From positions 1 to 6,512 of the forward strand of contig DAOVYZ010000207.1 in NCBI GenBank assembly GCA_030635365.1: a DNA stretch of 6,512 nt. The letters are read 5' to 3'. Positions 1-6,459 of this stretch are shown piece by piece (position 1 is the first letter of the stretch; every line of letters starts with the position of its first letter). The translations under genes and the position numbers were made by a program. The DNA is from Bacteroidales bacterium. Its GTDB lineage: Bacteria > Bacteroidota > Bacteroidia > Bacteroidales > UBA12077. The notes under the pieces were generated by a model. That model was not told the origin of the DNA. It made no database searches and saw nothing but the letters and a program-made list of their open reading frames with translations.

Positions 1-599
1 GCCCCTTGGGCTTCTGCTATCCCTATTACATTGAATGGTATATTTCCAATTTTAATTTGTTTTCCAAGGGGGTCATCACCTCCGAAAAGGATATTTGCAA
101 TTTTAGGCCCTAACACAGCAACTCTCTTTGAACTTTTTACGTCGCTTTCATTAAAAAACACTCCCCTTGTCAATGGTTTATTCCAAATAACCTGCCCTAC
201 ATCCCGACAGCCTTTAACAATTGCCAAATGATTAGCCCCTGAATAGCTAACATTTGTTTGAGGAATGATATATAGGTAATCGTACATAACCAAACCATCC
301 AATTGATCTGCTATGGCTTCAGCATCTTCAATCTTAAGTGATGTATTAGGGCCACTTTCAGATTCTCTAAGACCTTCAGCAGTAACTTTCTCAGACGTTA
401 CAATCAAGTTGTTAGGATTAAAAAACTTTCCTATATTATCCATAATCTTTTTCTCGATACCATTGCCAATTGTGAGTGTTAAAGTTAAAGCTGTGATACC
501 AATAATGATACCTAACATCATAAAGAATGTTCTAAGCTTGAAACGGCTTATCATACGCAAACCACTGCGTATTATCCTGTTGTTTCGTTTTTTGTTCAT
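1..599 (-). CDS. MacB/FtsX-type ABC transporter permease, N-terminal part (cut by window edge)
   Basis: The first 199 codons of an inner-membrane permease are present and the C-terminal part lies outside the window. Reading leftward from the ATG at 599, a basic N-terminus (MNKKRNNRIIRSGLRM) is followed by one hydrophobic segment at about residues 25-45 (FFMMLGIIIGITALTLTLTIG). From about residue 50 comes a periplasmic domain of the MacB_PCD kind. The family hallmark is visible near residues 160-194: VAVLGPKIANILFGG, then DPLGKQIKIGNIPFNVIGI. In this family, one N-terminal helix, a large periplasmic domain and three C-terminal helices couple ATP hydrolysis to movement of the periplasmic adaptor; the last three helices should lie beyond the edge. 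The start sits 15 bases after the ATPase stop codon, so the two are almost certainly co-transcribed and form one transporter. Transported substrate is unknown (drug, lipid, peptide or siderophore are all possible). An FtsX/LolE-like permease is the main alternative, but the adaptor and channel genes alongside favour MacB. Confidence 0.9.
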   Translation of the reverse strand, partial: MNKKRNNRIIRSGLRMISRFKLRTFFMMLGIIIGITALTLTLTIGNGIEKKIMDNIGKFFNPNNLIVTSEKVTAEGLRESESGPNTSLKIEDAEAIADQLDGLVMYDYLYIIPQTNVSYSGANHLAIVKGCRDVGQVIWNKPLTRGVFFNESDVKSSKRVAVLGPKIANILFGGDDPLGKQIKIGNIPFNVIGIAEAQG

Positions 600-614
600 C
601 TTACGAGTTTTTGT

Positions 615-1286
615 TTAGTTTAATGTATCTTCTACTATTTTACCATCAAGGATACGTATTACACGTTTTGCCTCTGCTGCAATTTCATTATCGTGGGTAA
701 TTAATACCAGCGTCTTTCCTTCTGTATTAAGCTGTTTAAAAAGTTTCATCACTTCAGTTCCCGATTTCGAATCGAGGTTTCCTGTTGGTTCATCTGCAAA
801 GATAATTTCGGGCTCATTGACCAAAGCTCTTGCTATAGCAACCCTTTGTTGTTCTCCTCCCGATAACTCATTTGGCTTATGAGATAATCGTTCTCCTAAG
901 CCTACTTTCTTAAGAGCTTCAACAGCCAAACCTTTTGTTTCTTTTCTGTCAGAATAGATTAGTGGCAATTCAACATTTTCAATTGCTGATGTTTTTGGTA
1001 ACAGATTAAAAGATTGAAACACAAATCCAATTTTTTTATTTCGTATTTCAGCCAATTTCCCATCACTAAGTTCGTTTACCTCCTTGTTTTCGAGATAGTA
1101 AGCTCCTTCAGATGGGCGGTCGAGCAATCCCATAATGTTCATCATGGTTGATTTCCCCGAACCGGATGCTCCGATAATAGCAACAAACTCCCCTTTTACT
1201 ATTGAAATGTTTACCTCATCCAATGCCGAAACCTGCCTTTGTCCTTCCTTATCATAAATTCGTGATACATTTTTTAGTTGAATCAT
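615..1286 (-). CDS. ABC transporter ATP-binding protein (MacB/LolD-like)
   Basis: This is a complete 223-residue nucleotide-binding subunit, the usual length for a stand-alone LolD/MacB-type ATPase. All catalytic motifs are intact: Walker A GASGSGKST at 39-47, Q-loop Gln91 in FVFQSFNLLP, signature LSGGEQQR at 141-148, Walker B IIFADE at 161-166 with catalytic Glu166, D-loop NLDS at 170-173, and switch His198 in LITHD. The protein would dimerise on the cytoplasmic face of the inner membrane and power the permease encoded 15 bases downstream. In E. coli MacB this domain is fused to the permease; here the two are separate genes, as in YknY/YknZ-like and LolCDE-like systems. The ATG at 1286 gives a standard N-terminus (MIQLKNVSRIY) and no better start is visible. 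A 129-base spacer separates it from the adaptor gene upstream. LolD-type lipoprotein release is an alternative by sequence alone, but the adaptor and TolC-like neighbours point to efflux. Confidence 0.95.
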   Translation of the reverse strand: MIQLKNVSRIYDKEGQRQVSALDEVNISIVKGEFVAIIGASGSGKSTMMNIMGLLDRPSEGAYYLENKEVNELSDGKLAEIRNKKIGFVFQSFNLLPKTSAIENVELPLIYSDRKETKGLAVEALKKVGLGERLSHKPNELSGGEQQRVAIARALVNEPEIIFADEPTGNLDSKSGTEVMKLFKQLNTEGKTLVLITHDNEIAAEAKRVIRILDGKIVEDTLN

Positions 1287-1341
1287 AATTTCTAGTTTTT
1301 ATTAGTCTCAGCAAGAAAACACCAATAATTTCGTTACTCTT

Positions 1342-1388
1342 GTTTTGAAACCAGTCGATTACACTAGTAAACTCCTGATTTTCAAAAC
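1342..1388 (-). other. Imperfect hairpin in the adaptor-ATPase spacer
   Basis: The 129-base spacer (1287-1415) holds a compound inverted repeat. The outer arms GTTTTGAAA (1342-1350) and TTTCAAAAC (1380-1388) are perfect 9-bp complements. Inside them lie CAG/CTG (1352-1354 and 1375-1377) and TTAC/GTAA (1359-1362 and 1367-1370) closing a four-base loop. No T-run follows the structure on the transcribed strand, so it does not look like an intrinsic terminator. An mRNA processing or stability element, or an attenuating structure between adaptor and ATPase, is an inference. No gene or clear promoter is visible in the spacer. Confidence 0.45.
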
Positions 1389-1415
1389 TGCGAAAGCCTC
1401 ATTATTGATATTTTC

Positions 1416-2495
1416 TTATCTGACACTGAGTTTTTGTACATTATTTAATATTAAAATTTCATTTTCATTTATTCCTTTTATAATCTCAGTTTTGAATCTT
1501 CCTTGTACACCAACTTCAACTTCTCTTTTTACTGGTTGATTATTTTGCAAAACGTACACATATTTCTTTCCATTCTCTCTTATTATTGCCTTAGCTGGAA
1601 CGGTCAATACATCTTCACGGGTTTCCATAAATATATTTACCGATACAGTCATTTCAGGACGAAGTATTTTTCCCTCTTGTGAGTCAAATTTTATAATTAC
1701 GATATAGTTTACTACGTTATTTTGAATTTCAGCTTGTGGATAAATAGCTGTTATTTTACCAGTAAATTCAACATCATTATAGGTGTCAACGGTAAATATC
1801 GCTTTTTGGCCTTCTTCAATTCTTCCAATATCAGTTTCATCCACATAAGCCCAAATTTCAAGCCTATCGAGATCTATGATGGTTACAAATGTTGGAGACG
1901 AAATTGTTGATGAAACCGTCTCTCCCTTTTGTGTTGACACCGATCCGATAACACCTGAAATGGAAGCATGAATTCGAGAGTACCCTAATTGGATATTTGC
2001 ATAATCAAGACTAGCCTCTTCTTGTATTACTTTAGACTTTGCCAGGTCACATAATTTTTGTGCATTATCCAGTGCCTGCTGAGAGGCAAACTCTTTCGAC
2101 TTTAAGCTTTTCATCCGTTGAAGTTCTATTTCTGCATATTTTGAGCTCACTTCTGCGTTATTCAAATCTGCCTTAATTTTATCGTATTGTGCTTTTAATT
2201 CGGCATCATCTAATTCGGCTAATAATTGCCCTTGAGTTACATAATCACCAATATTTACATATAAATTAGTGACTGTTCCTGATGCTCTTGACCCGATACG
2301 TACTTCTGCACCAACCTGTGGTTTGATTATACCAGTTGCTAAGACTGATCTACTTATATCACTACGCCCCAACTTTTGAGTCTCCCAAGAAATATTTTCT
2401 ATTTCATTTTCACTACTTGAAATAAAGGCAAATATCATTATTCCAATACCTATAATGCCTGCTACGCCAAGTATTTTAATTGTAATTTTTTTCAT
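1416..2495 (-). CDS. MacA-like periplasmic adaptor (membrane fusion protein)
   Basis: This 359-residue adaptor links the inner-membrane ABC permease to the TolC-like channel. An N-terminal membrane anchor (about residues 4-25, ITIKILGVAGIIGIGIMIFA) follows MKK. Next come the first lipoyl half (about 62-95, with GTVTNLYVNIGDYVTQGQLL), an alpha-helical coiled-coil hairpin (about 97-165), the second lipoyl half (166-205), a beta-barrel (about 208-290) and a membrane-proximal domain (about 295-359, VLTVPAKAI). The hairpin tip carries Arg127, Leu131 and Ser138, spaced R-x3-L-x6-S as in the TolC-binding motif of AcrA and MacA. The frame is open upstream to a TTG at 2561, but that start would overlap the channel gene and put 22 polar residues before the anchor. 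The ATG at 2495, preceded by AAAAGAG, is much better. It lies 34 bases after the channel stop. The sequence alone does not exclude an RND-type adaptor; the adjacent ATPase and MacB-type permease settle it. Confidence 0.92.
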   Translation of the reverse strand: MKKITIKILGVAGIIGIGIMIFAFISSSENEIENISWETQKLGRSDISRSVLATGIIKPQVGAEVRIGSRASGTVTNLYVNIGDYVTQGQLLAELDDAELKAQYDKIKADLNNAEVSSKYAEIELQRMKSLKSKEFASQQALDNAQKLCDLAKSKVIQEEASLDYANIQLGYSRIHASISGVIGSVSTQKGETVSSTISSPTFVTIIDLDRLEIWAYVDETDIGRIEEGQKAIFTVDTYNDVEFTGKITAIYPQAEIQNNVVNYIVIIKFDSQEGKILRPEMTVSVNIFMETREDVLTVPAKAIIRENGKKYVYVLQNNQPVKREVEVGVQGRFKTEIIKGINENEILILNNVQKLSVR

Positions 2496-2529
2496 CTCTT
2501 TTATATTAATATGTTCTTTATAATAATTA

Positions 2530-3798
2530 CTAAAATTTAGTAATCCCTGATTTTCTTTCAATTGCAGCCATTGCTAAATGATAAAGAGCCAAAGAATTTA
2601 TATAATTCTGATTCGCTTCAAAATCAGCATTTTCTGCATCTAGCAATTCAAGCATAGAACTAATACCTTCCTTATATTCTCCACGAACTATTTTTAAATT
2701 TTTTGTTGAGTTCTCAAGTTGTTGCAATGAATTCACAATTTGTTGTTTTGCTTCAAGTAGAATTAAATATGCTTCCTGTATTTCAAGTTTTATAATTTGT
2801 TGTAGTTCTTGCTTTTCATATTCAAGCTGTTCGCGCCTGATGGTTTCTTTAGCTATGCGGCTCTTGCGTTCATTCCTATCAAAAATTGTAAAGTTTAAGA
2901 ATAAGCCACCATAGCCATACCCGGTGTTTTCTTGCTGTGGGGTATCTAGCCATGAATAACCGGCATTTAGTCCCAGATCCAGCCTATTTGCCTTTTTCTC
3001 ATATTTTATTGCATAATCTTGATTTATAATGGACTGAGCAGCTAGTATTAATTCAGGAAGGTTCCTATTCGCTTTTTGGTAAAAAAAATCAAGATTCTGA
3101 TTTGTATATGCGTATTCAATATTTTTTAACGTATTTACTATCCAAAGCCCTTGATTTAAATTAGCACCCATAATTTTTATCAAATTACGCTCTGCTATTT
3201 TCTGTTCAGTTATGTTTCGGAGTACAACCAAAATTGCATTCGAGAGTTCTGTTTCAGCTTTCAAAATATCTGATTGCCTTGTGATACCGACCTTGTAAAG
3301 TTCTTTAGCTGATTCTACATTAACTGAAATTCTTTCTTGTATTTCTTTTGAAAGTTTTTCTAAATGTTGTTGTTTAAGTAAGTTTATATATTGGCTTTTA
3401 ATCGTAAATTCTAAGTCCAATTTTTCAATTGCAAATTGGGTTTCTTCCATTTGATAACTAATTTCTGACTGCTTAATTAAGGCCCTCAACTTTCCATTTT
3501 GCCATATAGATTGGGCAACTTCTATACCGGCAAATAATGAAGTATATTTATCAAAATCATTATACTGATCGGTAATGGTATAATTTGCCGAAGCTTTGAC
3601 GGTTGGTAAATATTTATGTTTATTGATTATAAAGTTCTGATTGCTTATCTTAATATTTTGTCTCTTTGCCTTAAGATAAGGGCTGTTTTGAAATGCGAAA
3701 TTTATACAGGAATCTAAATCTATTTCTTGTGAATATGAAATACTATTTACTACTAATAATATTCCCAATGTTAAATTATATTTATTCATTTGCTTCAT
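2530..3798 (-). CDS. TolC-like outer membrane efflux protein (OEP family)
   Basis: This 422-residue outer-membrane channel is the exit duct of the pump and is typical in length for Bacteroidota OEP proteins. It starts with a signal peptide (hydrophobic core LTLGILLVVNSIS, likely cut after Ser23 in SYS-QE). No lipobox cysteine is present, so it is not a lipoprotein. The mature part shows the internal duplication of the family. The two halves (about 27-210 and 235-418) carry matching helix motifs, YKVGITRQSDILKAETEL near 168-185 and YKEGISSMLELLDAENADF near 375-393. Most of the rest is long charged helix expected to form the periplasmic barrel. Strand-like stretches fall at about 66-98 (VKASANYTIT; FAGIEVAQSIW) and 274-306 (DLGLNAGYSWL; GLFLNFTIF). 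It is the first gene of the operon. Translation could begin at the ATG at 3798 or at the in-frame ATG at 3789 (MNKYNLTLG); the signal peptide works with either. Substrate unknown. Confidence 0.93.
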   Translation of the reverse strand: MKQMNKYNLTLGILLVVNSISYSQEIDLDSCINFAFQNSPYLKAKRQNIKISNQNFIINKHKYLPTVKASANYTITDQYNDFDKYTSLFAGIEVAQSIWQNGKLRALIKQSEISYQMEETQFAIEKLDLEFTIKSQYINLLKQQHLEKLSKEIQERISVNVESAKELYKVGITRQSDILKAETELSNAILVVLRNITEQKIAERNLIKIMGANLNQGLWIVNTLKNIEYAYTNQNLDFFYQKANRNLPELILAAQSIINQDYAIKYEKKANRLDLGLNAGYSWLDTPQQENTGYGYGGLFLNFTIFDRNERKSRIAKETIRREQLEYEKQELQQIIKLEIQEAYLILLEAKQQIVNSLQQLENSTKNLKIVRGEYKEGISSMLELLDAENADFEANQNYINSLALYHLAMAAIERKSGITKF

Positions 3799-3881
3799 TT
3801 TAATTTCTGAAGCAAAGAAATAATATCAATGTAACAGGAGTTTCATTGTTTTGTAACAGATTGTAACAAATTTCGGCAATA
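3799..3881 (-). promoter_or_regulatory. Control region of the efflux operon
   Basis: This short stretch between the peptidase terminator and the channel start codon must hold the promoter for the efflux operon, since the terminator blocks read-through. I see no good TTG/TAnnTTTG pair. A TATTAT hexamer (minus strand, just downstream of the leftmost TGTAACA copy) is a weak -10 candidate with no matching -35. The dominant feature is three TGTAACA copies, listed separately. The promoter call itself is inference from gene layout. Confidence 0.4.
3829..3870. promoter_or_regulatory. Operator-like array of three TGTAACA motifs
   Basis: The 7-mer TGTAACA occurs at 3830-3836, 3852-3858 and 3862-3868, with start-to-start spacings of 22 and 10 bases, close to two and one helical turns. 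The two right-hand copies form an imperfect 21-bp dyad at 3850-3870: TTTGTAACA, then GAT, then TGTAACAAA, whose arms are complementary at 8 of 9 positions. Each 7-mer is itself a TGT-A-ACA mini-palindrome. Such an arrangement ahead of an efflux operon suggests binding by a dimeric regulator, for example of the TetR type. No regulator gene is in the window, so the binding protein is unknown. Confidence 0.45.
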
Positions 3882-3911
3882 AAAAAAGAGAGCTAAATAA
3901 CTCTCTTTTTT
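3882..3911 (-). terminator. Intrinsic terminator of the M3 peptidase gene
   Basis: A perfect 11-bp stem pairs AAAAAAGAGAG (3882-3892) with CTCTCTTTTTT (3901-3911) around an 8-base loop. Read on the minus strand it begins about 20 bases after the peptidase stop codon and ends in a run of Ts, the classic form of a Rho-independent terminator. Because the stem has A-runs on one side and T-runs on the other, it could also work for plus-strand transcripts, although no plus-strand gene is present. The stem core has only five GAGAG/CTCTC pairs rich in GC, so it may be modest in strength. Confidence 0.85.
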
Positions 3912-3931
3912 ACTCAAATAGTTTATTTATT

Positions 3932-6025
3932 TTATTTCAATCCATTCCTTTCCAAAAACGCATCCAATTGAGGTTCCATACCTCTGTATTTTTTATACAA
4001 ATCCATCTCAGGCTCAGTTCCTCCCCTGGCTAGTATATTGTCGCGAAATGATGCAGCCGTTTCCTGATCAAATAGGCCTTTTTCTTTGAATACACTAAAC
4101 GCATCAGCATCCAATACCTGCGCCCATTGGTAACTATAGTATCCTGAAGAGTATCCACCTTCGAATATATGCTTAAAAAATGGACTACGGTAACGAACAA
4201 CGATCTCTTCAATCATTCCCATTTCAGCCATAATTGCATTTTCAAATTCGTTTGCATCTTTTTCTATAGCTTCATTTAATGTATGCCAACGCATATCAAG
4301 TAATGCAGCAGCAGTATATTCTAATACAGTAAATCCTTTGTTAAATAATCCACTCTTTGTCATTTTATCAATTAACTCTTGTGGAATAATTTCTCCAGTT
4401 TCGTAATGTTTTGCATACAATTTCATTACTTCAGGTTCTGCTGCCCAGTTTTCCATAATTTGAGAAGGTAACTCAACAAAATCTCTTGCAACTGAAGTTC
4501 CCGAGAGTGAATTATATTTACATTTTGAGAATAATCCATGTAATGCATGCCCAAACTCATGAAATGTTGTAGAAACTTCATCTAACGATAAAAGTGCAGG
4601 CTTATCTCCGGCCGGTGCTGTAAAGTTAAAATTTGTAGTTATTATTGGGTCAATATTTTCCGATTGCTTTCTGTATGCATCCATCCATGCACCACCATCT
4701 TTTGTTGCACGCGGGAACCAGTCCATATAAAGTATACCTAAGAATGATCCATCTGGGTTTTGTACCTCAAATACTTCAACATCTTTATGATATTTAGGAA
4801 CATCTGTTCTCTCTTTAAATTTTATACCCCACAATTTTGTCGCTACTTCAAAAGCTCCATTTCTAACATTGTTTTTTTCAAAGTATGGACGTAACATTTC
4901 TTCATCAAGATCATATTTTGCCTTGCGCAATTTTTCAGCATAATACCACCAATCCCAATGTGCCAATTTAAAATTACCTCCTTCTCTATCAATCAATTTC
5001 TGTAATTCCACAGCATCGGCTTTTACAATTGGAAGTGTTGCATTCCAAACCTTATTTAAAAATTCAAATACCGTTTCGGGGGTTTTAGCCATATTTACGT
5101 CTAAAACATACTCGGCATGGTTCTTGAATCCAAACAGATTAGCTTTTTCAACTCGCAAAGCAACTATTCTTGATAATGTTTTTTTGTTATCAAATTCATT
5201 ATTATTATCGCCACGCATGATATATGCTTTATGCAATTCTTCTCTTAATTTTCGATTATCAGCATACGTAAGGAATGGCAGTAAGCTTGGCTTGTGTGTT
5301 GTAAATATCCATTTACCTTCAAGCCCTTTTTCTGTTGCAACCTCTGCAGCTGCTTGTTTGACTGATTTTGGTAAACCTGCTAAATCTTCTTCCTTTTCAA
5401 TTACTAATTTATAGTTATTGGTTTCTGCCAATATATTATCTCCAAATTTCAATGTTAGTAATGATAATTCTCCATTTATAGCTCTTAATCTCTCTTTTTT
5501 ATCATCAGTGAGGTTTGCCCCACCTCTTTCAAAATCTTTATATGTTACTTCTAAAAGCCTTTTTTGCTCAAGCGTAAGCTCTAATTCGCCTTTTGTTTCA
5601 TAAATTGCTTTGACCTTCTTAAATAATCCTGCATTTAAAGAAATATCATCTTCGTGCTTCGAATCTAATGGAGCTATTTCTTTGGCTGCTGTTTGCATTT
5701 CGTCTGTTTTAACAGAACCAAGCATATTATAAAATACCGAAGAAACTTGTGATAACAGGCTTCCACTATATTCCAAGGCTTCAACAGTATTTTTGAAAGT
5801 TGGTGCTTCAGGGTTATTTACAATTGCCTCAATTTCTTTGTTATGCACTTTTATTGCTTCCAGAAATGCAGGAACAAAATGTTCAACCTTAATTTGCTCA
5901 AATGGAGGAACCCCTTGTGGTGTTTCAAATTTGTTTAATAACGGATTTTCCATTTCTGTCGTTTTTTGAGTACATGAGAATAGGGCTAAGCCTACTACCA
6001 GTACCATTAATAAAGTTTTTTTCAT
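3932..6025 (-). CDS. dcp: M3 family zinc metallopeptidase, Dcp-like peptidyl-dipeptidase, lipoprotein
   Basis: This complete 697-residue enzyme would cleave dipeptides from the C-terminus of short peptides, probably in the periplasm. It opens with a lipoprotein signal: MKK, a hydrophobic core, then LALFSC with Cys18 as the lipidation site. The N-terminal region (about 26-300) is the helical cap of the family. The zinc site is HEFGH at 489-493 (His489, catalytic Glu490, His493), with the third ligand Glu518 in FVELPSQIMENW, the same 28-residue spacing from the catalytic Glu as in thimet oligopeptidase. The substrate-binding loop near the C-terminus, HIFEGGYSSGYYSYQWAQV (619-637), has the expected His and Tyr residues. 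Length fits Dcp (about 680 residues) plus a signal. It is monocistronic: terminator 20 bases downstream, a long gene-free stretch upstream, and a leader with no Shine-Dalgarno site. Oligopeptidase A is the main alternative; the overall pattern and export signal favour Dcp. Likely role is peptide nutrition or turnover, with no evident link to the efflux genes. Confidence 0.95.
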   Translation of the reverse strand: MKKTLLMVLVVGLALFSCTQKTTEMENPLLNKFETPQGVPPFEQIKVEHFVPAFLEAIKVHNKEIEAIVNNPEAPTFKNTVEALEYSGSLLSQVSSVFYNMLGSVKTDEMQTAAKEIAPLDSKHEDDISLNAGLFKKVKAIYETKGELELTLEQKRLLEVTYKDFERGGANLTDDKKERLRAINGELSLLTLKFGDNILAETNNYKLVIEKEEDLAGLPKSVKQAAAEVATEKGLEGKWIFTTHKPSLLPFLTYADNRKLREELHKAYIMRGDNNNEFDNKKTLSRIVALRVEKANLFGFKNHAEYVLDVNMAKTPETVFEFLNKVWNATLPIVKADAVELQKLIDREGGNFKLAHWDWWYYAEKLRKAKYDLDEEMLRPYFEKNNVRNGAFEVATKLWGIKFKERTDVPKYHKDVEVFEVQNPDGSFLGILYMDWFPRATKDGGAWMDAYRKQSENIDPIITTNFNFTAPAGDKPALLSLDEVSTTFHEFGHALHGLFSKCKYNSLSGTSVARDFVELPSQIMENWAAEPEVMKLYAKHYETGEIIPQELIDKMTKSGLFNKGFTVLEYTAAALLDMRWHTLNEAIEKDANEFENAIMAEMGMIEEIVVRYRSPFFKHIFEGGYSSGYYSYQWAQVLDADAFSVFKEKGLFDQETAASFRDNILARGGTEPEMDLYKKYRGMEPQLDAFLERNGLK

Positions 6026-6073
6026 GATTTATTGATTATTTTATTTAGTATTTATGCTTAATTGTTAATTTCT

Positions 6074-6081
6074 CAAATTTA
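6074..6081 (-). promoter_or_regulatory. Probable -7 promoter element of the M3 peptidase gene
   Basis: The minus strand reads TAAATTTG, an exact match to the Bacteroidota -7 consensus TAnnTTTG. Transcription would start a few bases further on and leave a leader of roughly 40 bases before the ATG at 6025. The -33 partner (TTG or TTTG) is not clear; only a T-run (minus strand AGTTTTTT, 6099-6106) lies at about the right distance. An 8-mer match in AT-rich DNA can occur by chance, but the position suits. Confidence 0.4.
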
Positions 6082-6150
6082 TAATTATTCTTATGAATAA
6101 AAAACTGGCTTATTTAAATTTTTATATTGATTACTTTATTAACCCGGAAA

Positions 6151-6180
6151 ATTATTCCTTTCAGTCATGAGAGGAATAAT
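6151..6180. repeat. Strong 13-pair hairpin with GTCA tetraloop
   Basis: Arms ATTATTCCT (6151-6159) and AGGAATAAT (6172-6180) pair perfectly. The stem continues inward through a T-G wobble (6160/6171) and TCA/TGA (6161-6163/6168-6170) to a four-base GTCA loop. The wobble favours the plus-strand RNA; on the minus strand it becomes an A-C mismatch. Reading leftward the hairpin is followed by only four Ts, making it a poor terminator candidate. It could end a leftward transcript arriving from beyond the right edge, act as a protein site, or be a small palindromic repeat. Confidence 0.5.
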
Positions 6181-6329
6181 AATGCAGGTTAACAAACACT
6201 TTGAATTTTAATCAATGAGTGAAAATAAGTCAAATTATGGAATTTCTTGGTACATGACAAAAAATAGAAATTAATATAAAAGGTTTCAAAAATATTGGTA
6301 TAGAATTTTAAAAATCTCAAACTTCAAAA

Positions 6330-6432
6330 CACAAATAACAAACCCGTCTGCCGGATCGGGCAGGTAATATCTAATTAATCAATAATTTAAATCCAAAACA
6401 ATCAGTTTGATTATTGATTATTATAATTTGTG
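6330..6432. repeat. Nested inverted repeat, possible small palindromic element
   Basis: Outer arms CACAAAT (6330-6336) and ATTTGTG (6426-6432) enclose inner arms TAATCAATAAT (6376-6386) and ATTATTGATTA (6410-6420), which are perfect 11-bp complements. A GC-rich palindrome sits between the left outer and left inner arms. The arrangement resembles intergenic palindromic or MITE-like elements, but no target-site duplication or transposase is visible, and AT-rich arms pair easily by chance. Confidence 0.35.
6343..6364. repeat. GC-rich REP-like palindrome
   Basis: A 22-base block of high GC content stands out from AT-rich surroundings. CTGCC (6348-6352) pairs with GGCAG (6359-6363) around GGATCG, and CCCG (6343-6346) can alternatively pair with CGGG (6357-6360). 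Compact GC-rich palindromes like this are typical of dispersed extragenic (REP-like) repeats. From memory, similar CTGCC-GGCAG blocks recur in intergenic DNA of Bacteroidota, but copy number cannot be judged from this single window. Confidence 0.45.
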
Positions 6433-6459
6433 ATGGCTCTGATATTAGATATTGTAGTT

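Noticed and set aside
313..618. Plus-strand open frame of 101 codons opposite the permease gene, with a hydrophobic C-terminus
   Set aside because: Its hydrophobicity mirrors the permease transmembrane segment on the other strand. The minus-strand frame is an unmistakable MacB-type permease.
1310..1325. Sigma-54-like -24/-12 pair on the minus strand (TTGGTG then TTGCT) ahead of the ATPase gene
   Set aside because: The GG and GC dinucleotides are separated by 9 bases, while sigma-54 promoters require 10 with little tolerance; the -24 block also matches poorly (TGGTGT against TGGCAC).
2503..2512. Palindrome ATATTAATAT in the channel-adaptor spacer
   Set aside because: It is only A and T in an AT-rich spacer and of a length expected by chance.
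2496..2561. N-terminal extension of the adaptor from a TTG start at 2561
   Set aside because: It would use a TTG codon, overlap the end of the channel gene by about 32 bases and put 22 polar residues before the membrane anchor. The ATG at 2495 fits the family better.
3815..3822. Possible -7 element TTTCTTTG (minus strand) for the efflux operon
   Set aside because: It deviates from TAnnTTTG at the important A and has no TTG at the proper distance upstream, so I do not call it a promoter.
5124..5603. Plus-strand open frames inside the peptidase gene
   Set aside because: They lie wholly opposite a gene with intact catalytic motifs throughout, and show no domain or signal pattern of their own.
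6215..6274. Small plus-strand reading frame of 19 residues starting MSENKSNYG
   Set aside because: It is very short, has no ribosome binding site, lies opposite to all real genes and resembles no known peptide family.
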